Virus record (IMG/VR): IMGVR_UViG_3300023184_000344
Span: 1-33,473 of that record
DNA: 33,473 nucleotides
Source: a virus
Strand: one strand, 5' to 3'
The translations under genes were made by a program, and so were the position numbers. Position 1 is the stretch's first letter, and each line of letters opens with the position of its first letter. Shown here in pieces: positions 1 to 10,200 of the stretch. The notes below the pieces were generated by a model. The model made no database searches and was not told where the DNA came from. It was given only the letters and a program-made list of their open reading frames with translations.

Positions 1-1
1 C

Positions 2-157
2 TCTATAGACGAGGATGATGTCAAAAAATTCATTCCAAGCTTGTGCACGAGATATTTGAAGGAAAAATTTCGGACTGTGGGGCAGTACCACACATCTCCA
101 CTGTGTTATAATAAAAAAGAGGTAAATCATGTCAGCAACAAGAGAAGCATTGTGTGA
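2..157 (+). CDS. 3' end of an upstream gene (partial)
   Basis: Frame 2 is open from the window edge to a TGA at 155-157, giving about 51 residues that read like ordinary protein (acidic start, then a mixed Arg/Lys/aromatic stretch with two cysteines). It overlaps the next gene's start by 29 bases. An open frame of this length can occur by chance and no family is recognisable, so this is a tentative C-terminus. The alternative is that 1-128 is mostly untranslated leader for the gene at 129. Confidence 0.35.
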   Translation, partial: SIDEDDVKKFIPSLCTRYLKEKFRTVGQYHTSPLCYNKKEVNHVSNKRSIV

Positions 158-311
158 AAAAATAAGAGTATATGAAGAGGCACTTGTTCTTGCCGAAAGA
201 GATGGAAGCAAATCATTAGATCTTTTAAGATCTGAACTTTCAACTCTTAGGCTGCAGCTCGACGCTGTAAACAATGCTCTTACTGAAGGAAAGCAGATTC
301 TAAAAGGATAA
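129..311 (+). CDS. small helical hypothetical protein
   Basis: A 60-residue protein of unknown function. Its composition is almost wholly helix-forming, with heptad-like spacing of Leu/Ile (ALCEKIRVYEEALVLAE, then LLRSELSTLRLQLDAV), so it probably forms a short coiled coil. An AAGAGG ribosome binding site lies about 7 bases before the ATG, and a TATAAT hexamer sits at 107-112 without a clear -35 partner. The stop is followed one base later by the next ATG, so the two small genes are probably co-translated. Its position just before the neck genes suggests a head or neck accessory role, which is inference only. Confidence 0.75.
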   Translation: MSATREALCEKIRVYEEALVLAERDGSKSLDLLRSELSTLRLQLDAVNNALTEGKQILKG

Positions 312-312
312 T

Positions 313-537
313 ATGGAAGACAATAAAGCAGATCTATTTCAGCCAATTTATGCAGCTCGAGTCGGGCTGCCGCCACTTGTTCTTAGAGCAGTTGTAACGG
401 AGAACAACGATTATATGGTTGGAGGAATGCCGCAGTCAACTGCAAAAGTTGAGAACTATATTTTGCTTTCTGCTCTTCCAAAAGATATTCAAGAAAGAGT
501 TAAGACAGCAGTTCAAGCGCTAATAGCTGGAATGTGA
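313..537 (+). CDS. small hypothetical protein
   Basis: A 74-residue protein that I do not recognise. It starts one base after the preceding stop and has an AAGGA site overlapping the end of the previous gene, which points to translational coupling. The middle is hydrophobic and beta-like (LPPLVLRAVVTEN) and the C-terminus forms a predicted helix (IQERVKTAVQALIAGM). It has no signal peptide, membrane span or metal-binding motif. It sits in a run of three small genes ahead of the neck module. Confidence 0.7.
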   Translation: MEDNKADLFQPIYAARVGLPPLVLRAVVTENNDYMVGGMPQSTAKVENYILLSALPKDIQERVKTAVQALIAGM

Positions 538-555
538 TTCCTATTTATTCTTGCA

Positions 556-948
556 ATGCAAGATAAAGATTTTTGGAATGCTATTGATAAAACAGCAGAG
601 GAACAAGCGAAAGAAGACCGTGAAGGAGATCCTAAACAAGGATCTGTAAATGCAATTCATAATAAATCTCCAACTGCCGGGCGACAAAATACAGGAAAGC
701 CACCTGGCGAACCTTTTGACGCTAGAAAAGGATTAAGCAACGGAAAAGAAGACAACGGAGATATCCTCTTAAATGAGATCTTATTGCGTCATCTCATTTC
801 TGAAATTATTAGAAAATGCGGAGATGATTGGTGTCTTTATACTAAAAAGAAAAACCCCAAAACAGGTCGCCGGCGACGATTAGGAACACATTCATCAAAA
901 GAGGCTGCATATCGTCAAGAGAGAGCAATAAAAGCTCACGGCGGATGA
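556..948 (+). CDS. small basic protein with internal leader-like helix and KKKNP...LGTHSSKEAA C-terminal motif
   Basis: A 130-residue protein of unknown function. Residues 1-70 are polar, low-complexity and probably disordered. At about residues 76-88 there is an amphipathic helix (LLRHLISEIIRK) that resembles the N-terminal helices of three other small proteins in this window. The last 40 residues read WCLYTKKKNPKTGRRRRLG followed by THSSKEAAYRQERAIKAHG. I recall this kind of ending (aromatic, basic turn, LGTxxSKxxAxxQxxAI) at the C-terminus of many phage hypothetical proteins, but could not check it. There is no Shine-Dalgarno sequence before the ATG; TATTTATTCTT lies immediately upstream. 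The start is therefore less certain than the reading frame. Confidence 0.65.
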   Translation: MQDKDFWNAIDKTAEEQAKEDREGDPKQGSVNAIHNKSPTAGRQNTGKPPGEPFDARKGLSNGKEDNGDILLNEILLRHLISEIIRKCGDDWCLYTKKKNPKTGRRRRLGTHSSKEAAYRQERAIKAHGG

Positions 949-949
949 A

Positions 950-979
950 TTGAATTCACCGCGAAAAGCATACTTATCT
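950..979 (+). promoter_or_regulatory. putative promoter for the neck genes, containing ATACTTATCT
   Basis: TTGAAT at 950-955 and TTATCT at 974-979 are separated by 18 bases, an acceptable sigma70-like arrangement. The predicted transcription start near 986 leaves room for the AGGAG site of the gene at 999. The -10 half lies within the 10-mer ATACTTATCT (970-979), which recurs at 4112-4121 and 33012-33021. Confidence 0.4.
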
Positions 980-998
980 CCAGTAACAGGAGCGGCGT

Positions 999-2174
999 AT
1001 GGCTACTTTCAATACAACACTTAATCCGACTCCATTTTCATTTTTTGACAGCGACGGACAATTTCAATCCGAAGCAGATTCAATGGTGACATATGTCAAG
1101 CGAAAAATGGGAGATGATGTTCTCTCAGTTGAATTGACAAAAAAAGAGATCTGGGCGTGTTTTGAAGAATCTTGCTGTGAATATAGCAGACTTGTTCATG
1201 AGACCAAAATTGTCTCTGAGCTTACAAATGTGCTTGGAATGGCAACAGGATCATCTGATCTTACAAACAAATATGCAAAAAGATCTTTAGAGTATCTTCT
1301 TAGAATGGCTGAACCATATTCTGGTGAAGCATACGTCGGAGGATCATACGACGCGACACTAGGATATTTTGACTTAATTCCTGGGCAGCAAGACTATAAT
1401 CTTTATTCGGACCTCAAGGATTTCAAGACAGGCCTCGGCGTATATGATTCGCTGGCATCTGGGTCCAAAGGAAAGCTAAAAGTAGTTGAATTGTTTCACA
1501 TGGAGCCTCTCGCGGCACAACAATTTCTTCTTAATGCTTCGAATATAACAAATTTCTTGGCCACGAATTTCAACTATGAGTCATATGTCAACTCATCTGT
1601 CTTTTATGTTCTTCCTATATTTGAAGATGTTCTTCGAAGAGGAATGCTAGAGTCCGCATTCCGAGTTCGCCGGTCACATTTTAGCTACGAAGTGCTTGGA
1701 AGAAATATTAGAATATATCCGATTCCAATTACTGACCTTCAGACAGGAAAATTATTCTGTAAGGTTATGCCACCTCATGATCCGCTTAATCCGTCATATA
1801 AAGATGATTCAATTTATGGAATTTCCGGTCCGCAAAATATGCCGCTTGGAAATATTCCATTTAGCACAATTAATCAACCTGGACGTCAGTGGATTAGACA
1901 GTACACGCTTGCTCTAAGCAGAGAGCTGCTTGGTCTTATTAGGTCAAAATTTCAAAACATTCCAATTCCAAATGCTGATTTGCAACTTAACGGTGAAGCT
2001 CTTGTCTCTCAAGGAAGAGAAGACAAAGATAAACTTGTAACTCAGCTTAAGGAATTTTTAGCAAATCTGACTCATCAAAAACTATTAGAAGCTGATGCTG
2101 CTGCAGCAGAAAGCCTTAATAAACAACTAAAATATGTACCAATGCCACTAGGCAAATCTATAACGATCGGGTGA
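999..2174 (+). CDS. T4 gp13-like neck protein
   Basis: A predicted head-completion (neck) protein of the connector that closes the packaged head and receives the tail. It has 391 residues, somewhat longer than T4 gp13. The C-terminal third carries the pattern I associate with gp13 homologues: WIRQYTLALSRELLGLIRSK, then IPIPNADLQLNGEALVSQG and a charged helix rich in Lys/Glu. The N-terminus has a short polar tail followed by a helical region with Leu/Ile-rich segments. A good AGGAG site precedes the ATG. The next two genes resemble gp14 and gp15, which reproduces the T4 order 13-14-15 and supports the call. The family call rests on remembered motif resemblance and position. Confidence 0.7.
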   Translation: MATFNTTLNPTPFSFFDSDGQFQSEADSMVTYVKRKMGDDVLSVELTKKEIWACFEESCCEYSRLVHETKIVSELTNVLGMATGSSDLTNKYAKRSLEYLLRMAEPYSGEAYVGGSYDATLGYFDLIPGQQDYNLYSDLKDFKTGLGVYDSLASGSKGKLKVVELFHMEPLAAQQFLLNASNITNFLATNFNYESYVNSSVFYVLPIFEDVLRRGMLESAFRVRRSHFSYEVLGRNIRIYPIPITDLQTGKLFCKVMPPHDPLNPSYKDDSIYGISGPQNMPLGNIPFSTINQPGRQWIRQYTLALSRELLGLIRSKFQNIPIPNADLQLNGEALVSQGREDKDKLVTQLKEFLANLTHQKLLEADAAAAESLNKQLKYVPMPLGKSITIG

Positions 2175-2180
2175 TAAATT

Positions 2181-2849
2181 ATGTCTCGACTTTTTATAAC
2201 ACCTCGCGAGTTAAACTTTATTTCTGATATTACAAAAGAAATAATTAAAGACGTTGTAGGACAAAAAATCTATTATTTCCCTATTTCTGAAATAAAAACA
2301 AAATCTCATGAGATCTATAATGAAGCTCTTCAGAAATTTTATGACAATCCAATTGCAATTGATGCACTTATTGATAATAATTTTCAAACAGATACAAAGA
2401 TCGATAAATTCGGTATAGATGCTCAATATAAAATTGAGGTTTTTATACAGCATAGAGATCTAGTAGATAAAGGAATCAATGTTAGCATAGGAGATTTCTT
2501 TTCATTCTCAGATATTTTTTATGAAATTACAGAGCGTACATTTATGCGCAACATTTATGGTCTTCCTGAACACAAAGATGGCGTAAAACTTGTTGGTAAT
2601 AAGGCTCGTGAAGGCCTCTTTAATGCACCTACAATTGGTCCAACAGATATATCGCGCACAGATTCTGATGCAGTTCAAGATACATTTGTTCAGCAAAGAG
2701 GAGAAGAATTAGATCAGAATGGCAATTCAACTGGAGACAAACGAGACCTTGTTGAAAACGGTGTTCTTGACAAGCCACTTACAGGACCAAAAGAAGTTTC
2801 TCCAAAGGGTGACTTAACAAATGCAGGATCTTCTTTTTATGACGAATAA
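2181..2849 (+). CDS. T4 gp14-like neck protein
   Basis: A predicted second neck protein of 222 residues (T4 gp14 is of similar size). In the same order as T4 gp14, it has an N-terminal KIYYFPISE segment (gp14 has a comparable YYVPRE), a helical stretch ending in a Phe/Asn-rich loop, a beta-strand segment (YKIEVFIQHRDLV), then GDFFSFSDIFYEI, matching gp14's GDLIYFPMDNSLFEI. The last ~60 residues are polar and probably disordered. It lies six bases after the gp13-like gene. The ribosome site is weak (GGGTGA), so translation is probably coupled. The match is by layout and short motifs only. Confidence 0.65.
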   Translation: MSRLFITPRELNFISDITKEIIKDVVGQKIYYFPISEIKTKSHEIYNEALQKFYDNPIAIDALIDNNFQTDTKIDKFGIDAQYKIEVFIQHRDLVDKGINVSIGDFFSFSDIFYEITERTFMRNIYGLPEHKDGVKLVGNKAREGLFNAPTIGPTDISRTDSDAVQDTFVQQRGEELDQNGNSTGDKRDLVENGVLDKPLTGPKEVSPKGDLTNAGSSFYDE

Positions 2850-2857
2850 GGTTGTCA

Positions 2858-4090
2858 ATGCCTACTAGATTTAAAACAGGCGCTGTAAAAAATTACGGAC
2901 AAGCTCCACTTCAGTCGGGCTATGAAAATGCTTATGGCACTTCAGATCTTTTTATTCCGTCTTGCGGGCTTGAAGATGTTGACGTTGCTCTTTTTAATCT
3001 TTTTGACAAGGAAATAGCTCCTCAATTTGGAGGCACAGATTCAACTCCACTGTCAAAGACACCCGTAATCTTTGCAGCAGGAGAAAAATGGTCAATGCTT
3101 AAGAATGGGCGACCACTTAGAGATAGAAATGGTTCTCTTCTTCTACCACTAATTACAATCATGAGAAATGAGGTTAGTCAAGATCCTTCATCTGACATTG
3201 CTGGTCGAGGCATCAACCAACATGTTGGAGAGATTGTTATCAGAAGAAGGCTTGATAAATCAGATAGAGAGTACCAAAATCTAATTAATAGAATTCTTTT
3301 ACCTAATCAGGCTAACGTCGCAGTCAATAAATCTATTGTTGGTTCAGACAAGCAGCAGGTCGTGACAAATAGCAATATAGGCGATCTATCAAAAGATGTG
3401 GACGTGCTTCGCGGAGCACTTTTAAAACCAAATTTATCAAATAATGTGTATGAGACAATTGTTGTACCAGCACCACAGTTCTATACTGCGAAATATCAGA
3501 TAACTATTTGGGCACAGTATATGCAACATACTAATCAGATTCTTGAAAGAATCATTACTTCTTTTCTTCCTCAAGGACAAAATTGGAAGATTGAAACACC
3601 AAAAGGATATTGGTTCATTGCATCAGTAGATGGAGGATCATATGCAATGGAAACAAATTTTGATGATATGTCTCAGCAGGAAAGATTTCTAAAATATACG
3701 TTCAACGTCAATGTACCCGCCTACTTTTTTTCCTCAACCACTCCCGGAAATCCAGTCCCAGTAAAGAGATATGTCTCTTCTCCTAACATAAAGTTTGAAA
3801 CTTTATCTGCAGAATTTAAAACTACAGATCAAGGAATTTATGAACTAGGATCAGATGATCCGACCCTACCTTTAGATCAGCAAAAGAATATTAGAAAAGA
3901 TCAGCGTACTCCTGGCTGGAGACTACAAAAAACATACCCAGTTAGCAGCGATGTAAATGCTAATGATCCTGCGCTTGACTCTATGCCTCGTGGTTACAAG
4001 ACAATAAAAGTTATAAGTACTTCTTCTAACGGAGAAACATCATATTCTGGTTTATCTCTTGGCGATCTTGAAATTATTGTGTCAGATTAA
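2858..4090 (+). CDS. T4 gp15-like tail terminator / proximal sheath stabiliser
   Basis: A protein of about 410 residues, longer than T4 gp15 (272). It probably caps the tube and sheath at the head-proximal end. Like gp15 it has an early TPVIFAAGEKWSML strand (gp15: VPITYASKEHFMM), a LLLPLITIMR strand, then a central AKYQITIWAQYMQHTNQIL segment, followed by ERIITSFLPQ (gp15: IYELSIFTRYEDDMFQIVEQILPYFQP) and a FNVNVPAYFF strand near the C-terminal tail. The ATG at 2858 is preferred over an in-frame TTG at 2852 because AAGG at 2847-2850 is correctly spaced only for the ATG. Its position directly before the sheath genes agrees with the T4 order. Confidence 0.7.
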   Translation: MPTRFKTGAVKNYGQAPLQSGYENAYGTSDLFIPSCGLEDVDVALFNLFDKEIAPQFGGTDSTPLSKTPVIFAAGEKWSMLKNGRPLRDRNGSLLLPLITIMRNEVSQDPSSDIAGRGINQHVGEIVIRRRLDKSDREYQNLINRILLPNQANVAVNKSIVGSDKQQVVTNSNIGDLSKDVDVLRGALLKPNLSNNVYETIVVPAPQFYTAKYQITIWAQYMQHTNQILERIITSFLPQGQNWKIETPKGYWFIASVDGGSYAMETNFDDMSQQERFLKYTFNVNVPAYFFSSTTPGNPVPVKRYVSSPNIKFETLSAEFKTTDQGIYELGSDDPTLPLDQQKNIRKDQRTPGWRLQKTYPVSSDVNANDPALDSMPRGYKTIKVISTSSNGETSYSGLSLGDLEIIVSD

Positions 4091-4111
4091 TGAATACTTG
4101 GATTTTTGACA

Positions 4112-4121
4112 ATACTTATCT
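4112..4121 (+). promoter_or_regulatory. recurrent ATACTTATCT element upstream of first sheath gene
   Basis: An exact copy of the 10-mer also found at 970-979 and 33012-33021. It lies 30 bases before the ATG of the first sheath gene, in a 61-base intergenic gap that also holds an AAGGAG ribosome site. The overlapping TTGACA at 4106-4111 has no -10 at normal spacing, so the 10-mer itself is the likelier functional element. The role (late promoter?) is inferred. Confidence 0.4.
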
Positions 4122-4151
4122 AAAGTTAGTCTGAATCAAGGAGATCATGTA

Positions 4152-7100
4152 ATGTCAGAGCAGACCTTTAAGTCGCCAAATTTTTATGAACGAGAAGTTG
4201 ACTTGTCATCACCCGCCCAAGGCGGTCCTACAGGCGTTCCTGCAGGAGTTATTGGTACTGCAAACAAAGGACCAGCCTTCGTACCAGTAACTTTTGCAAA
4301 TTTTAATGAATATGTCAAGACTTTTGGAAATCTTGACACGAAGCAATTTGGCCCTTATGCAGTAAATGAATTTCTAAAGCATCGCTCTGCTTTGACTTTT
4401 ACAAGAGTTCTCGGCGCAGGAGCAAATTCAACTGAAGTTGATCTTGAAGAAACTGCAACAAAAGGAACTGTAAAAAATGCAGGTTTTAAGCTTGATGGAA
4501 GCAATACAGGCGCTGTACAGCTCCTTGCTGCCAAGCATACGTTCGGCCCTCACGAAGCAACTTCAATCAACATGTTCAATCACAATGATTCAATTACAAA
4601 TGTTGATAGCGTAAATCTTGTTCGCGGAATCGTCATGGTTCCTTACGGCGCAAGAGTCATGGTTACGGGTTCTGCAAATACGCTTAATCCTGTTTTAGTT
4701 ACAGTTAGTGATGACGGAGTAGTCTCTGGCGGTAAGTTTAAGCTCATAATTTCTTCTACTCTTGGTTCAAGCTTTTCAACGACCGATGGAATTTCTGGCG
4801 TCCGTGTCTTAACTGCTTCTTTCGATCCATCCGATAAAGATTATTTTGGAAAAATTCTTAATACCGATCCAGATAAGTTCTATCAAGAGCAACATTATCT
4901 TCATGCTGATTTTGCAGTAGACAATGCAGTTGCTTATGTTGGCGATACAAATACAGTTGCTGTTCTTTCTGGTTCTTCAAATATGAGCTCCGCAGGAACA
5001 TCTTTTCTCAGCTCTTTTGGTTCATATAATACAAGATTTTCTGCTCCAAAGACAACATTTTTCATCTCACAGCCCTTTGGAAATACTGAATATAATCTTT
5101 TCAAGGTTGAAGCATTGGATGATGGTGAGTATGCAAATAGTCAGTACAAGGTGTCAATTAGCAACCTTAAGGCATCGACCAATGATGCATATAAGTATGG
5201 AACATTTAATCTACAGATTAGAGACTGGAATGATACAGATCTAAGTCCAACAGTTATAGAGCAGTTTTCTAACTGTTCACTAGATCCGTCATCGGCAAAT
5301 TATGTTGCAAAACTAGTTGGTGATAGAAAAGTCTTTTATAAGTTTGACACTCTTGACCAAAATGAAAAGAGAATAGTTGCTACTGGAAAGTATGCAAATA
5401 ATTCAAAGTATGTTCGCGTCATCATGAGCGAAGATATCGAAAAGGATCAGGTTCCTTCTTCTGCTCTACCGTTTGGCTTCAGAGGCCTTAATCTTCTTGG
5501 TATAAATCCAAATTTACGTGACAATCAACCACTTAAATCAAGTGATTCAAGAACTCATGGTGTTCTTACTTCAAATCCATCGATGACAGGCTCTTTAATG
5601 CCTCCTGTTCCGTTTAGATTCAAAGTAACACGCGGAGAAGTCACAGGCTCTGCATTCGCAGGACAGCCTGGCGTTTCAGAACAAGCCAATGTATCTTTTT
5701 ACTGGGGCGTTAAGTTTGAAAGAAGCAGCACTTCTTCCAATACAAGCGCTTCTGATAAATCACTATTAAATGCAAACTTGCTTACAGAAAAGAATGGTCT
5801 TCTTGAAGCATATAGCAAGTTCGTTGGCCTTGAACAGCTTGACGCTTTGATGACTGGATCAATTGTAGATTCACTTCATAATGACAAATTTTCTCTTGCC
5901 AATGTTGCATTCTTCAATGGATCAATTGGCGACCTAACAAGCTCTGTTAATTCACACATGAGAGAAGCAGCCTATATTAGAAATGCGAAGCTAGATAGCA
6001 CAAAATACACGTATAATGACCCAGATCTAAGCAGAAATAGAATTACTCTTGCAACGCTTCTTGCCTCAGGAACTGCATCAGAATTTAATAGATTTTCTTC
6101 TTATTCAAAGTTTACCAACTTCATGCACGGTGGATTTGATGGTGTCAACTATCTTGATAGAAATGCCCGTCGTCTTAATGACAAGTCTGTGTCTTTTGAC
6201 TTTGGTGGTGGCGCTTCAAGCACATTTGTTCCGCCTGGTTTTAATGCAACAAATCCATCAGGTACAGATGTAAACAATAACGGCGTCGCTTCATATCTTA
6301 CAGCCGTTGACATTATGACGAACCCAGTTGCTGCAAATAACAATATACTTGCGCTACCTGGCATTCGTGAACCATATATCAATGACATGACAATGACAAG
6401 GGTCAGAAATTATGGACTTTCTCTTCATGTCATGGATATACCTGCATATGACGACAATGGCAATAGACTTTATGATGATTCTTCTGAAAAGCCTAATATT
6501 ACATTGACTGCCAATGCACTAGATAATCGGACAATAGACAACAACTATGTTTCAACATATTTCCCAGATGTCTTTATTGATGATGCAACTAATCGAAGAA
6601 AAGTAAAAGTACCTGCATCGGTTGCAGCCCTTGGAGCTCTTGCTTTCAATGATCGCGTCGCTTATCCTTGGTTTGCACCAGCAGGTTTCAATAGAGCGGC
6701 TCTTGACTTTGTCAGCAATGTCGGGGTTCGACTTAATGTTGGTGACAGAGATAGACTCTATGAGTCACGCATTAATCCAATAGCTACATTCCCACGTTTA
6801 GGATTTGTAATTTACGGACAAAAGACTCTGCAGATAAGCAAATCTGCGCTTGATAGAGTTAACGTTAGACGCCTTATGCTTGAAATCAAGAGAACAATTT
6901 CAGCTCTTGCTCAAAAGCTAGTTTTTGAACAGAATACTGCGGCTGTACGCAACAAGTTTGTTGCTGATGCATCTTTCCAGCTTAGTCTTGTTCAGGTTCA
7001 AGCAGGCATTGAAGCCTTTCAAGTTATTATGAACGAGTCCAATAATACACAAGAAGATTCCGATCTCAACCGACTAAATGGAAGAATCGTTGTCGTACCA

Positions 7101-7166
7101 ACACGAGTCGTTGAATTCATTGCAATTGACTTCATCGTAACAAACAGTGGAGTTCAGTTCGTTTGA
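4152..7166 (+). CDS. tail sheath protein A (contractile sheath, T4 gp18-like)
   Basis: A contractile tail sheath subunit of 1004 residues; T4 gp18 has 659. The N-terminus has the sheath signature: YEREVDLSS, then GVPAGVIGTANKGPAFVPV and the FGPYAVNEFL helix. The conserved C-terminal core, from about residue 830, includes YPWFAPAGFNRAALDF, the DRDRLYESRINPI strand, VIYGQKTLQ, DRVNVRRLMLEIKRTI and the final VVPTRVVEFIAIDFIV strand. The central ~700 residues are a large Ser/Asn/Thr-rich region, probably surface-exposed domains inserted between the core halves, as in other sheaths. AAGGAG precedes the ATG. It is followed 78 bases later by a paralogue. Confidence 0.93.
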   Translation: MSEQTFKSPNFYEREVDLSSPAQGGPTGVPAGVIGTANKGPAFVPVTFANFNEYVKTFGNLDTKQFGPYAVNEFLKHRSALTFTRVLGAGANSTEVDLEETATKGTVKNAGFKLDGSNTGAVQLLAAKHTFGPHEATSINMFNHNDSITNVDSVNLVRGIVMVPYGARVMVTGSANTLNPVLVTVSDDGVVSGGKFKLIISSTLGSSFSTTDGISGVRVLTASFDPSDKDYFGKILNTDPDKFYQEQHYLHADFAVDNAVAYVGDTNTVAVLSGSSNMSSAGTSFLSSFGSYNTRFSAPKTTFFISQPFGNTEYNLFKVEALDDGEYANSQYKVSISNLKASTNDAYKYGTFNLQIRDWNDTDLSPTVIEQFSNCSLDPSSANYVAKLVGDRKVFYKFDTLDQNEKRIVATGKYANNSKYVRVIMSEDIEKDQVPSSALPFGFRGLNLLGINPNLRDNQPLKSSDSRTHGVLTSNPSMTGSLMPPVPFRFKVTRGEVTGSAFAGQPGVSEQANVSFYWGVKFERSSTSSNTSASDKSLLNANLLTEKNGLLEAYSKFVGLEQLDALMTGSIVDSLHNDKFSLANVAFFNGSIGDLTSSVNSHMREAAYIRNAKLDSTKYTYNDPDLSRNRITLATLLASGTASEFNRFSSYSKFTNFMHGGFDGVNYLDRNARRLNDKSVSFDFGGGASSTFVPPGFNATNPSGTDVNNNGVASYLTAVDIMTNPVAANNNILALPGIREPYINDMTMTRVRNYGLSLHVMDIPAYDDNGNRLYDDSSEKPNITLTANALDNRTIDNNYVSTYFPDVFIDDATNRRKVKVPASVAALGALAFNDRVAYPWFAPAGFNRAALDFVSNVGVRLNVGDRDRLYESRINPIATFPRLGFVIYGQKTLQISKSALDRVNVRRLMLEIKRTISALAQKLVFEQNTAAVRNKFVADASFQLSLVQVQAGIEAFQVIMNESNNTQEDSDLNRLNGRIVVVPTRVVEFIAIDFIVTNSGVQFV

Positions 7167-7181
7167 CTTTAGTCTAACAAA

Positions 7182-7211
7182 TTGACATCCTATTCTTTTG
7201 AAATTTACAAT
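7182..7211 (+). promoter_or_regulatory. sigma70-like promoter for second sheath gene
   Basis: TTGACA (7182-7187) and TACAAT (7206-7211) are 18 bases apart. The predicted transcription start is near 7218, 27 bases before the ATG at 7245, with a CGGGAG ribosome site between. A separate promoter would let sheath B be expressed at a level different from sheath A. Confidence 0.5.
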
Positions 7212-7244
7212 ATCGATATAGTTAGCTAGTATCGGGAGCAAATA

Positions 7245-10200
7245 ATGGCACAGTTGAAATTTGGAAGTGCAGGCGTAACAACAAGAGAGATTGATATTTC
7301 AGGACCGGTGGCTCGTCAGCCAGTCGGTATACCTGCAGGTATTGTCGGAACTTCATTGAAAGGACCAGCATTTGTTCCTGTAACAGTTGGTAATATTTCA
7401 GACTGGTATAGCAAGTTTGGTCAGACAGATGGTAAGAAGTTTGGCCCACTTGCAGTTATTGAATGGCTTCGAAATGCTCAGGCTGTAACATATGTCAAAG
7501 TCCTCGGCGTCGGAGATGGAAAACTAACAAATGTCGACGGTTCAGTTACTTCTGCAGGCTTTACTGCAGGACAAAAGCTTCCTAATCCCGACAATTATGG
7601 ACATGTTGAGAAGAATCCATATGCTAATAGTGGCGGCGTCCTAGGAAGAACATATTTCCTTGGTTGCTTCATGTCAGAATCTGCTGGTTCTACAATCTTT
7701 AGTGATGCAGGTCTTCAGGGAGCAAATACACCTTCATTCAGTGTAACTGCCTCATTGCCAGTAGTAAGAGGCGTTCTAATGGCTCCAAGTGGTGTCATTA
7801 TGACACTTTCTTCTTCATTAGTTGGCATTTCAAGCAATGCACCTGGTTCAAGCTTGGTTGCAACTGAAGCCTCAACTTTTGGATCTCAGCTCGGTGAATT
7901 AATTTATAATTCAAATAGTTCTCCAAAACAAGACTTTATTCTCTTTCTAAATGGTCACCAGGGCCTAACTGCTTCTTATCCTAATGTTATTACAGCTTCT
8001 TTTGATGTTACATCAAACAACTACTTTGCAAAATCTCTAAATACTGACCCACACAAGATTCAAGAAGCTGGTCACTATTTGTATGCACACTGGGATATAC
8101 ACCCATCGCTAGCAGTTGTCACCGGTACTGGTTTGACAGTCAAGGGGTTGGTCAATGTTCAAGGTGATTCATATTCATCTCCATTCTCATTCCTTTCTTC
8201 TGCATCTCTAGGAAGAGATACAGGTAGCACAACTGTTCCAAATTATGAAAATTTTAGAACGCGCTTCGGGCATGCTGTCTCTCCTTGGCTTGTCTCACAA
8301 AAGTTTGGTGGAAAGCCTTCAAATCTTTTCAAGCTTCACACTCTTGATGACGGTGCAGGACCATCATCACGATTCAAGATCTCTATTGAGAATATCACTC
8401 CTTCAAATGATCCATTGAACAAATATGGTTCTTTTAATGTCGTGCTAAGATCTTGGTCAGACAGAGATCTTGACAAGAAACCACTTGCAAATGAGACATT
8501 TAGCGGTGTCAATCTTGATCCTTCTTCAGACAGATATATCGCCAAAGTTATTGGAGATGTTCATGCATATTATGACTTCAATCGCGAAGAATCTGAACAG
8601 AAGCTTGTTATTGAAGGGAACTACGAGAATAGATCAAATTATGTTCGCGTAGAAGTTCACCCTGATGTTGAAAATGGGTTTGTTGATCCTACTGCCCTTC
8701 CACTTGGCTTCAGAGGTATTGACCATCTTGTTACATCTGGTTCTGCTCCATTGGCACCATTTGGCGCGTCTCTTAATGCGGCACTTGAAGTGTCAAATGC
8801 AGTAAAGAGTGCAGTAACTCCTCCACTTCCTTTTAGAAGCAAGATTACATCTTCTGATGAATGGACCGTTAAAGAACAAGTTGAATCCAAGCTATACTGG
8901 GGAGTTCAATTTGAACATCCTCGGACACTAACAACGAAGAATGCTTCAACTCTACCAAATGACAGTCTTAAGTCTTTTGCTTCTTTCTTTCCAAATTTCG
9001 ATGAAGACAATGTAAGATTTGTGGTAGGAGACAATCATGGACAGCCTGATACAGCTGCACTTGGAATTGTAGACTCTGATAGATTCTGCAACAATTTCTT
9101 CTCTCTTGAGAATCTTCAAGTTGTTACAGGTTCTGACGGTCTTGCAAGCCCAAATAAGTGGGCAAAGGCCGTATATGTCAGAAACGGTCATGTTGGATCT
9201 GTAAACTCTGCACAGATTGCTTCAGACGGTCTTGGAGACGAGAACAAGCTTCGTGCATTCAAAGTCGAAGATCTAGCAACGAACAAACAGTATGGAAAGT
9301 TCACCCTTCTAACACAAGGAGGATTCGACGGAGTCAATGTCTTTGATATGGACTCTAGTGAAATTAATAATGCTGCTGTTCATGCTGACATGGATGCAGC
9401 TGCTGGGCGCGGACAACAGAACGGACCAAACGTTCGTTCTTACTTGAAAGCACTTGACATCATGAGAAATGTTGTTAATCTTGACATTAAGCTCTTGGCA
9501 ATTCCTGGAATAAGAGAGCCGCTTGTTACTGATGCAGCAATTCTTGCAGTTCATGACAGGTTCGATGCAATGTACGTAATGGATATTGAACAAGTCGATG
9601 AAGCCGGAGAACAAGTTGAAACAGATACTCAGCTTCCTTCAGTTGTCAACACAATAAATACTTTCAAGGATCGCTCAGTTGACTCTTCATTCGCCGCCGC
9701 TTACTTCCCAGACGTTCTATATCATGATCCAAATGGAGTCAATCTTCAAGTACCTCCCTCTGTTCTCGTTCTTGGAGCTCTTGCTCTAAATGATTCAGTT
9801 GGCCACCCATGGTTTGCTCCTGCTGGTTTCACTCGCGGTGCTCTTCCCGATGTTGCACTTGAACCAAGGGTTAGGCTCTCACAACGTGACATGGATACAC
9901 TGTATGACAATTCAATTAATCCACTTGTTGCATTCCCAGGAGCTGCTCGAAGTGGAACAAATCCAAACAGCGGAATAGTTGTTTGGGGACAAAAGACTCT
10001 TCAGGTTGCAGCATCTGCTCTTGACCGAGTCAATGTACGTCGTCTACTCATTGAGATAAGACGTCAAGTTCGTGACATTGCTCAGACAATTCTCTTTGAA
10101 CCAAATCGTGAGGCAACTCTCTCACGATTCTCTTCAGCCGTAACACCACGTCTACAGAGAATTCAAGCCCTCAGCGGTCTTGAAAGATTCAAGGTAATCA

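Noticed and set aside
2852-2857. TTG start six bases upstream for the gp15-like gene
   Set aside because: The AAGG at 2847-2850 would be one base from the TTG but seven from the ATG at 2858.
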